A stretch of DNA of 64,000 nt from Atherix ibis (lineage: Eukaryota > Arthropoda > Insecta > Diptera > Athericidae), in contig OY282606.1 in NCBI GenBank assembly GCA_958298945.1, forward strand, positions 51,473,920 to 51,537,919. The letters are read 5' to 3'. The translations under genes and the position numbers were made by a program. Position 1 is the first letter of the stretch. Each line of letters starts with the position of its first letter. The notes below the pieces were generated by a model. The model searched no databases. It worked only from the letters and a program-made list of their open reading frames with translations, and was not told the origin of the DNA. Shown piece by piece: positions 56,092 through 64,000 of this stretch.

Positions 56092-57744
56092 ACCAGTTAG
56101 CAGATTTTTAAAATTTCAAACATTTTTTGTTTAACTTTTCTCTTGAATTTAGTATCTTTTAGTTAGTTTTTCTTAAAAAAAGGTAATTTTTAATACAATA
56201 GTAAAAAACAAAGGGATGATTCTAGTTTTAATTACTGAGATTTGCGTCCTCGTATCTTTTTCAAAGAAAATATTTTAAAAAAAAATAGATTTATAAAATC
56301 TCTGTCCTAACTTTATAAATAAATTTTCTCTAATTCAAATAAGCAAATTATTTAATAATATTATTATTAAAAATAATTTATAATATAAACTTTAAAAGAG
56401 TAGGCAAATATTATATGTGTCTAAGGATTGTTGAATGAAATTTTATGTAGAAGAAAAATTACCCAAAAAAAAATGCATCTTATATGAAAATATATTGAAC
56501 AATTCATAAAAGGAAATGATTTCAAACACATTCAATGTCATTTGAGAGTTTCCCCTAAAAATATATTCAAAACAGATAATAAAACTCTAAACAATTCGTT
56601 TATGGTATTGGGTTGATAATATAGTGGTTGTTTTCAGGTTATGAGTTGTTATAAAACTTCCAAAAAAAAACACATTAAATTCTAATGCATATCATTGCCA
56701 AGAAAATGGTAGAATTTCTTTTTCTTCTCCTCCAAACTTCAATCTCTCCAGATTTTATCACAATACCACTTTGGATGAAGTTACCCAGACAACAATTATC
56801 CCAGTCTTACTAGTAAGTGAAAAGTAGAACAGTAGAAAGGCCATCATAAAACTGGTAATTGTAGCCAACTTCATGAGTTGCACAGGGGCAGATCAAACGG
56901 CACAGACTAGGAAGGACACTCATGACGAGTATTTATATTGTCAGGATTTACGATGACAACAAGCGCATGGCATATCTTTTGCTCGATAAAGCGGCCAGGA
57001 TATCTACAAGTGACTTTCCAACGATGATTGAGTGATTCATTTTAGGTCGTAAAATATGGAAATTGATTGCTCCCAAACGTGAACTGTCTGCCTCATAAAA
57101 TGACGTGAGCCATAAAATTGCTTTCGAATCGACTGCAATAACTGTTCATACTCATACTCATATTACTGCCACTGTTGAACAAACAATTAATGATCGTAGA
57201 GCTCCCGTTTAGACTTGATTTTGTATTATTGTATCACTTTAGATACTTTATTTTATCGATTATTTGGAGTTATTATTTTTGTTGGTAATAATTTATATTG
57301 AGTGATTTTTCATGCCCTTGATTCGCCCACATTTGTAAGCGATACGAAAATAATTTGTGGGTGAATTATTTTTGGTTATCCTAATTACGTTATTAATCAA
57401 CACATTTTTCTGTCACAATAATAATTTTAATCATGTCGCTTCGGATGAAATCGTATCTGTTAATATTGACAAATTTAATAGACGATTTGTGTAAATAATA
57501 GTGAATAGTAGTAATATAAGACTCTGTGGCCTAATTTACCAAAATTATGATGTAGTTTTGAGTTTGAATCGCTTTCTTTAAAATTCGAAAAGCCTATAAA
57601 AATAATGTCCTCCTATTATAGGTTCACTCTATAAAATCATATTTTGCTGTTATTTATAAAGTTCCTTAGATATGTGCCAGCGTCACAACCATGAGGCCAT
57701 TTGGCGACTTCATAGTACGTATGGAAAGTTATCTGAGAATTTTG
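56092..57744. other. Intergenic DNA, no gene seen
   Basis: AT-rich, with a more balanced segment near 56680-57200. No motif recognised. Confidence 0.5.
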
Positions 57745-58195
57745 TTATATTTTGTGGTGCAGATTAGTGTGTAGAAGTTTAAATAGGGGACTAAAGAATG
57801 GAGTTGTTGGTTCCAGGAGCTCCATAATGGGAGGAATTCGGCTCGCGAAGTAATTCTTGGTTATGTGGCATAAAAATATGGATGATAGTGAAATGGGTCT
57901 CATAGGAGCTTCCGCGCCTAGAATTTCGGTATGGATTTTGAATAGACTGATTTATTAGTGGTTGTCCAGTGAGTCAACAAAAATGTGTTGCTATTGGTAC
58001 AGTAATCGTGTCTGTGGATTGCTAATGGTGTTAGCTGCCATTCTGCGAAGCAGATTGGGAATGACTATGATCACTGGTCGACGGAGTGTTTCTCCACCCA
58101 ACTTGTCAACACTTTCATTACCCACAATTCCCACATGCCCCGGCACACATTTCAACTCGACACTCCTATTACTAAGTAGGCTCTGACAAATTGCG
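57745..58195 (-). mobile_element. I-like LINE fragment (RNase H C-terminal part)
   Basis: The minus strand reads VELKCVPGHVGIVGNESVDK near 58110-58165, then RRPVIIVIPNLLRR, related to the RNase H of the element at 31611-31925. Downstream knuckle codons are mostly lost. It is 5'-truncated or deleted upstream near 58195. Confidence 0.75.
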
Positions 58196-58288
58196 TTAAG
58201 TACTGGGTATTGGAAGGGTGAGGAGTGCTTATAATGTTGATTACTGCCTAATTTATTTCTAAATAAAATTCGTTTGAATACTCTCTTA

Positions 58289-59570
58289 CAAGGTGCATAA
58301 GCTTAAATCCGCTGTTTTTTATTTAAAAAAAAAAAATTTCATTAAACAGCAAAAACAAATTTATTTAAAGTACTTGCCCTTGCCAGCTACATATTTTTCC
58401 CATCTCTCGGGCATTTTTTGGATACCAAGCCAAAAAAATTCCTTCTCTTTCGAGGCAAACCACTCATCAAGCCATTTTCGGACGTCTTCGTAAGAATCGA
58501 AGTGCTGCTCAGCGAGCGTGTGACCCATCGACGAAAACAGGTGGTAGTCAGAAGGGGCCAGGTCTGGTGAATAAGCGGGGTGGGGACCCCACCTTCCAGT
58601 TGAGTGTCTCCAAGTAGCGTCGGAATATTTTTGACGTGTGCGATGGTGCGTTGTCGTGGAGGAAAATCAGCTTGTAATGTCTTTGTTGACAATCCGTCCT
58701 TTTTTCACGCAGAGCACGATGCAATTTGATCAGTTGTTGGTGGTAGCGGTGAGTTTTGACAGTTTCACCAGGTTTCAATATCTCATAGTAGACGATACCC
58801 TGCTGATCCCACCAAACGCACAGCATCGTCTTCCGTCCGAAGCGATTTCGTCTTGGGGAAGTTATTGATGGTTGGCCGGTATCAACCCACGATTTCTTGC
58901 GTTTAAGATTCTCGAAATACATCAAATTTTCATCGCCTGTCACAATCCGATTCAGGAACGACTTTCTTTTTTGTCTGGCGAGCAAGATTTCGCATGTGTT
59001 TTGGCATCGCTCCATCTGCCTATCGTTCAATTCATGCGGCACCCATTTTCCGATCTGTTCAATCTTCCCAATGGCATGCAGACGCATAGAAATGGCTGGT
59101 TGAGTAACACCCAATTGCTTCCCGAGCATTTTTTGCAATTGGGTATCGTCTTCGTCCAAAAGAGCCTGCAATTGATGATCCTCAACCTTCCTAGGCCGAT
59201 TTTCATGCTTCTTGTCCCACAAGTCAAAATTGCCGTCTTTGAATCGACGAAACCAATATCGGCACGTTGTTTCTGATAAAGCACTATCACCATAGGCCTC
59301 CATAAGCATTCGATGTGATTCGGCAGCCGATTTCTTCAAATTGAAGCAGAAAAGCAGAGCTTCCCGCATAAGCTCTTTTTCTGGCACAAAACTAGACATG
59401 ATTATCAAAGGAAAAATATATGTTGTTGTACGAAATTGCTGACAATGTGCACTGATTAATGTCGACAGATGTCAAACTCATAAAAAAAAGTGTGGTGCGC
59501 CCATGGTAGCTTAATACGCTCACTCACGCCCTCTATGACCAAACAGCGGGTTTGAGCTTATACGCCCGGT
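58289..59570 (-). mobile_element. mariner-C copy 7, best-preserved copy
   Basis: The left end is AAGGTGCATAAGCTTAAATC and the right end GCGGGTTTGAGCTTATACGC plus CCGG followed by TA. The length of about 1.28 kb equals that expected for Mos1-type elements (1.29 kb). Confidence 0.94.
58361..59399 (-). pseudogene. mariner-C transposase, near-intact pseudogene (copy 7)
   Basis: ATG 59399 (MSSFVPEKELMREALLFCF; an in-frame upstream ATG exists at 59408) to stop 58361. The 1,039-nt span against about 1,038 for a 345-codon Mos1-type enzyme indicates one net extra base. The open frame to 58548 includes HTH1 (ETTCRYWFRRFKDGNFDLWD), HTH2 (KMLGKQLGVTQPAISMRL), WVPHELNDRQM, first motif TGDENLMYFEN (KW changed to NL), GRKTMLCVWWDQQGIVYYE and FLHDNAPSHTSK. 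The frame shifts near 58585, after ETLNW; the third motif YSPDLAPSDYHLF remains in another frame. All three catalytic Asp are present. Confidence 0.93.
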
Positions 59571-61729
59571 ATAAGTGTTTTTATTAAACGGTATCTACTG
59601 AAAGCTTATATTTATTATATAATTTTTGTTTGTTGTAAATCCATATCCGTTATATAAGAATCAGTAACACATCGAAGATTAAATATATTTTTTTTTATCT
59701 GAATCCATCACACATTTACGGATAATTAAAAGACCAGCAGTAGTCTTATTTTATCCTTCTTGACCTTCATTATGAAAAACTAAATACATAACCAATTAAA
59801 ACTTCCTATGAAAATACATACTTCCAATAATGATGATGGTTAGTAATCTGGTAAACTGAGTGATTATATATTATTCCGAAAAGCGTAGAGTTATACAAGA
59901 GCGAAAGGGTGTGCATGCATGATTATGTGCGGTCTATACAAAATGTTCATATAATCAATAATATTTTGGAAAAGGGAAAGAGGGGAGGAATATTGCCCTG
60001 TTAATCTTCCGGAATAAAATTTGCCAAAATCTCATTTACAATATCATGAATACATTATTATTGCGACCAAAAACTCCATTTAAACTTCAGCTAAAGTACA
60101 ATAGCTTCAGGAAAAGAAACGTAACCAAACTGGAGATTTTTTTTTATTGAAAAATGTTGCATTTCTATTTAGTTTTTTTTTTCATTGGTGGTTGTCATTA
60201 CTTTTATTATAATTTTTTTTAGATAGGATAACATCTTCTAAATGTGTAGATCACCCAAGTGTGTGTACATTTGGCATTCAACAATTCACTAGTCTTTATA
60301 AAGAAGCGGAAGGATCTCCATAGCATAGACGTCAGTAGTTGTGATAGCTGTCAAGCCGTTACCAGTTAGAGAGTCCATACAAACATCCGTTCGGAAGAAA
60401 TGAGTATACGAACGTGTAGAATATAAGGGGACAGACTGCTATTGTGTTCTGTAGGGACAAATCGAATGGAACTCTTAAACCTTAAAGCTTTTGTGAACAA
60501 CTGTGGCAAGAATTGTAAAGACGTTAGGACAATAGGAATGGAACATTTAAATTTTGAAAAGGATGACTACGAATTCGGCAATTTTTCGTTTTTGCAGTTT
60601 TCAAGATGTACAACTATGTTAGCATGTACATACGAGTATATGAATCCTTAGACAATAAACCGTTTTCAAATATAAATACGTGAATGGTTAATATTGTATT
60701 TGAGCCAATCCTATAGATCTACGAACACAAGAGAATCTGTATTCCATACAATTCGCAAAAATATGACTGCGAACACCACCACATACATAGACAACCATTT
60801 CCAAATTCTTCGATTTCTATACCAAATACACTTCCTTCACTACATGCATAGTAGGAATGAAAGATATATAAGAAAACCCATATTCGAATTCAATACGCGC
60901 ATAGATAGATTCCTACTTGTTTCTTGTTACTATAACGTATACCAGATCAAATTCATCCCTTGTCGGCTAGCCAATGCTTCGTTTTTCGTATAGAAAGACT
61001 TCGTAACCTAAATTTCTTTGTATGTGTTGTATGGCATTTTATTCAAAAGGAATTCAAAATGGAAAACTTTTTGCTCCAAAGGCAGTTAACATTTATGATG
61101 CCATTAAAAATAACAAGATAAAAGTTTCTCTCCTTCTGATTTTAAACACGAATTTAAATTTAATCCTTTTTACTCCTTTCTTGGTTGGGTTAACGCAAGT
61201 GGAATGAATGTAAAATTTTCACAAAATTATAATAATAATAATAATAGTAGAAATAATTCTTTTTTCAGCTTATTTATTTTTTTCTACGGCAAAAGATTAC
61301 TTTTGTCTTTTTTTTTTTTGTAAAGTAAAAAGTAGTCTTTATTTTCCAGATTAGACAAAAATTTAAAAAAAAGTCGATAGAAAAGGACTATGGAGCCATG
61401 TTTTTTTTCTATTTTGAAAAAATTTCAATTAGATTTTAATCTTTGATTATTTACTTTTTTTGTTTGTTTTTACATTTGAAAAATCCAAAGTTCGTTGAGA
61501 TCCTTTTCTTAAAGAATTTTTAAACCATTCATTCCTCTTTTCTATATATTAATTTGATTTATAGAAAAGAAGAACTTAATTTTGTTTAATGATATATTTT
61601 CTCATATAAATATTTTGCTGTATAATATCTTAAATTTAATTTTTGTATGTAGAAGTCCCATTTTCAGCAAATTTATAGTATTTTTGCATAAAAGTTCATT
61701 ATTTAATAATTAAGTGACCTATTTTTGAG
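59571..61729. other. Intergenic DNA, no gene seen
   Basis: Short frames at 60442-60651 (69 codons, MCSVGTNRMELLNLKAF start) and 60694-60993 (99 codons) are not recognised and may be chance. The sequence is very AT-rich after 61200, with an AAT run at 61227-61246. Confidence 0.5.
61227..61246. repeat. AAT microsatellite
   Basis: Six tandem TAA/AAT units. Confidence 0.85.
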
Positions 61730-62148
61730 GAGTATCACCTCGAGGGAATAACAAAGTTATTGTTAGGGAAGAAAGTACCATTGAAAAAGAAGTATCACCT
61801 ATGAAAGGAATGATTTTAATTTTTTTTATATATTTATTTAATTTAGCTTTTTCCTTTACTGGGAAAAAAACAGACAAAGAAAAAGCCAAAGCATTTGCTA
61901 AAAATTTGGTAGATATTTTTGTTCCAAATGATGATATACTAGAAGACAATTCGTATACTAACAAAATCATCGAATAACTAATGTTCCCAGTCCCTATGAG
62001 TTTTCTTCCCAAAAATTTTAAGCTCTCGGAAAAAAACTCTACTATTCTGTGCCTTACCAATAAGAAAGTTTCTGGTTATGATATAATAATAGCTCCTACT
62101 CTGAAGCAAATTTCCCGAAAAGCTATAGTTTTAATCACATACATTCTT
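61730..62148 (+). mobile_element. Jockey-like LINE copy 4, endonuclease-RT linker
   Basis: The plus strand reads TGKKTDKEKAKAFAKNLVDI near 61857-61915, then DNSYTNKIIE and FPVPMSFLPKNFKLSE (61985-62030), then LTNKKVSGYDIIIAP and RKAIVLITYILN (62115-62148). It is homologous to 52905-53200. It ends abruptly at the joined mariner-D copy 2. Confidence 0.8.
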
Positions 62149-63371
62149 AATAAGTCCTTAGAAAATCCGAGAAATAGCGCTCGTAGTGTCGGTAAAGATT
62201 TTTTTTTTTTTGTAAGTAGCATTATCGACAGGAAAGCTATTTCAGCTCGATCCACAGCTAGATCAATTTCTATCGTCGTTTAAAGTTAACGACATTTATT
62301 TGTGCATAACAATGGAAAAAAGCGAGTTTAGGGCTGTCATCAAACATCTCCATTTGAAAGGCTTAAGCCTGAAAGAAATCAAAGCCGAGTTGGATGCAGT
62401 TCATGGCACATCTGCACCTGTGTTTGCGATGGTTTACAATTGGGTGAAAGAATTTAAACGTGGCCGTTCATCCACACAAGATGAACATCGTTCAGGACGC
62501 CCACTTGAGGTGTCTACTCCTGAAATCATCGAAAAAATCCACGATCTGATTTTGAACGATCGGCGAATTAGTTGAGGCCACGGGCATATCACAAGGTGCA
62601 GTCGCTTCAATTTTGCATTAAAAATTGTCTGTGAAAAAAATTTCGGCTAGATGGGTGCCGCGTTTGCTCTCAGAGGAGAATAAGCGCAATCGTGTAGTGG
62701 ACTCTGAGGCTTTGTTGGCACTCTTTCATCGCAATCCTGCCGAATTTCTTCGTCGATATGTGACTGTAGACGAAATCTGGATACATTACTACACTTCAGA
62801 AATGAAGAGACAGTCATCACAGCGAATTTTCAAGGGTGAACGGGCTCCGAAGAAGGCAAAAACTGTGCCATCGGCCGGCAAGGTGATGGCCACGGTCTTT
62901 TGGGATTCGCAGGGCATCATTTTTATCGACTACTTGGAAAAAGGAAAAACAATAACAGGAGCGTATTACGAAATCAAAGAGAAACGCCCCCATCTGAAGA
63001 AGAAAGAAATCCTCTTGCATCAGGACAATGCGCGTGTGGACACCTGCGCTGTTTCCATGGCCAAAATTGTGGAATTGAGAATGGAATTTTTGCAGCATCC
63101 CGCTTATTCACCAGATTTGGCCCCGAGTTACTATTTTCTTTTCCCCAATCTGAAGAAATGGCTTGGCGGACGACGGTTCACTTCCAACGAGGACGTCATT
63201 GCTCAAACGGATGAGTATTTTGCAGAACTTCCGAAATTCTTATTTTTTGGACGGGATAAAAATTTTGGAAAAACGGTTGGAAAAGTGTATAGAGCTAAAA
63301 AGAGAATATGTTGAAAAATAAAAATTTTTTTTGTCCACCTTTTTTTCTAAGGACTTATTGAACGACCCTCG
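62147..63371 (+). mobile_element. mariner-D copy 2 (Himar1-like), left end truncated
   Basis: The right end GGACTTATTGAACGACCCTC plus G is complete at 63371. The left end starts inside the terminal repeat (AATAAGTCCTTAGAAAA), lacking about 12 outer bases, and is fused to LINE sequence. The leader (GAAATAGCGCTCGTAGTGTC) matches copy 1. Confidence 0.92.
62312..63321 (+). pseudogene. mariner-D transposase pseudogene (copy 2)
   Basis: ATG 62312 (MEKSEFRAVIKHLHLKGLSL) to stop 63321 (CIELKREYVEK). The N-terminal 91 codons are open: HTH1, YNWVKEFKRGRSSTQDEHRS. A 14-bp deletion between two 8-bp GCGAATTA repeats near 62567 shifts the frame. From 62625 a 229-codon frame covers WVPRLLSEENKRNR, first motif TVDEIWIHYYTSEM, GKVMATVFWDSQGIIFIDYL, second motif LLHQDNARVDTCAVSM and third motif PAYSPDLAPSYYFLFPNLK. 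The third Asp is Tyr (TAC). About 15 codons after GAYY are deleted. Irritans-type; inactive. Confidence 0.93.
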
Positions 63372-63374
63372 TCT

Positions 63375-63711
63375 TTGAGGGCTTTTAAAAAGTATCGCGA
63401 ATTTTGAATTTCTGCGGGTTACATATACTCGGTTTTCGATTTTTTTACGGTGTTATCTTGGTACTCATGTCTCTCACTTATGGCGACAATTTCGGCCACT
63501 TTGAATGATCAGTTAATTTTTGACAACTGCTTTGCTTGCACGTATTTTGGCTCGTCTTCGATTTTTGCCCATTCCAAAAAATGGATCAAAGAATCTGTTT
63601 CCGGAAAAAGAAAAAGTCACAGGGGGCCAGATCTGGCGAATACGGTGTCTGCGGCATTATTAGCGTGTTATTTTTGGCCAAAAATTTGCGATGCTTTTTG
63701 AACAGACCTCG
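63375..63711 (+). mobile_element. mariner-A copy 5, 337-bp MITE-like derivative
   Basis: The left end TGAGGGCTTTTAAAAAGTAT is a mutated family end; the right end GCTTTTTGAACAGACCTCG closes at 63711 before TA. It contains the 5' leader and start codon (MDQRIC) in plus orientation, then after 63597 an inverted piece of the transposase 3' region, then the terminal repeat. The inversion junction equals that of copy 4. It lies about 3 bases from mariner-D copy 2. Confidence 0.88.
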
Positions 63712-63736
63712 TACACAACCTTCAATCCTTGTTTAA
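63581..63736 (+). CDS. Chimeric short ORF created by mariner-A inversion
   Basis: A 51-codon frame beginning MDQRICFRKKKKSQGARSGE. The first six residues are the true transposase start; the rest is antisense transposase sequence (GEYGVCGIISVLFLAKN). It runs through the terminal repeat to stop at 63736. The corresponding fusion occurs in copy 4 on the minus strand (HQRICFGKKKKSQ). There is no evidence of translation; listed because the junction is shared. Confidence 0.25.
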   Translation: MDQRICFRKKKKSQGARSGEYGVCGIISVLFLAKNLRCFLNRPRTQPSILV

Positions 63737-64000
63737 GGGATGGAGAGTGAAGGTAAGTGAACAGAAGAGTACATACATTACTTTCACACTTTGCCAAGGG
63801 AAACCTAACTCTTTATACCTTAATGGCAACATGATTACACAATATGATAAAGTGCGTTATTTGAAAATTTACCTGGACAAGAGACTAATATAAAATTCAC
63901 ATACTAGACTAAAAAGTGTTGAAGCTAAAAGACGTTACCTACAACTCCTTAGACTACTTGACAAACGCTCGAAACTAACAACCGAAAGTAAACTTCTAAT
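63713..64000 (+). mobile_element. Jockey-like LINE copy 5, post-RT part, cut by window end
   Basis: The plus strand reads QSLFKGWRVKVSEQKSTYIT, FTLCQGKPNSLYLNGNMI, QYDKVRYLKIYLDKRLI and RRYLQLLRLLDKRSKLTTES (RT thumb region), homologous to 55320-55630. It may continue copy 4, with about 600 bp of RT missing where the two mariners sit. Confidence 0.82.

Noticed and set aside
58872..59276. 134-codon plus-strand frame
   Set aside because: Antisense of mariner-C copy 7 transposase; similar antisense frames occur in every mariner-C copy.
60694..60993. 99-codon frame with Ile/Tyr/Arg-rich composition
   Set aside because: No domain recognised and composition is close to that of random AT-rich frames.
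1..64000. CRISPR arrays, operons, integrons or other prokaryotic systems
   Set aside because: No regularly spaced repeats, no packed gene clusters; the elements are all eukaryotic class I and II types.

Overview
This is AT-rich nuclear DNA from a eukaryote, most likely an arthropod. The window holds at least 17 mariner copies of five kinds, several non-LTR retrotransposon fragments of insect/crustacean type (Jockey-, R1- and I-like) and a 5S rRNA-derived segment that resembles arthropod 5S. It lacks bacterial features such as packed operons or Shine-Dalgarno sites. A mariner-rich copepod such as a sea louse would fit, but the sequence does not prove the genus. No host protein-coding gene could be identified with confidence; nearly every recognisable coding segment is a decayed transposable element.

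The elements use local names. mariner-A (DD34D) copies lie at 1-473, 3302-4399, 13320-14554, 39156-40006 and 63375-63711. mariner-B (mellifera-like) copies lie at 5748-6911 and 29635-30861. mariner-C (Mos1-like, mauritiana type) copies lie at 18580-19838, 21460-22616, 33604-34804, 43481-44729, 48775-50454, 53263-54461 and 58289-59570. mariner-D (Himar1-like, irritans type) copies lie at 28385-29551 and 62147-63371. A single mariner-E copy is at 15350-16592. Two DD41D-type transposase relics are at 8593-9160 and 10188-11132. A Jockey-like LINE appears at 7316-8592, 38338-39153, 52905-53262 plus 54757-56091, 61730-62148 and 63713-64000. R1-like pieces are at 24770-26295 and 49637-50080. I-like pieces carrying RNase H and RTE/CR1-like pieces occupy 31.0-33.6 kb, with a further I-like piece at 57.7-58.2 kb.

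The most unusual object is a 712-bp retroposed composite at 9419-10130. It joins a structurally preserved 5S rRNA-like head, a tRNA-like T-arm with B box, a fragment resembling a LINE endonuclease and an A-rich tail, and it is flanked by a target-site duplication. It looks like a SINE3-type element or a LINE that uses a 5S-derived promoter.

The second theme is non-autonomous mariners that moved after they broke. Two mariner-A copies share one inversion junction, two others share a deletion that removes a catalytic Asp, and three mariner-C copies share one 20-bp frameshifting deletion. Three mariner copies also carry perfect hairpins that sibling copies lack. Several elements are nested, which gives a relative order of insertion. 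The intervening DNA (about half the window) is AT-rich with homopolymers and microsatellites, a 36-bp-arm hairpin at 11471-11564, and only weak short reading frames.
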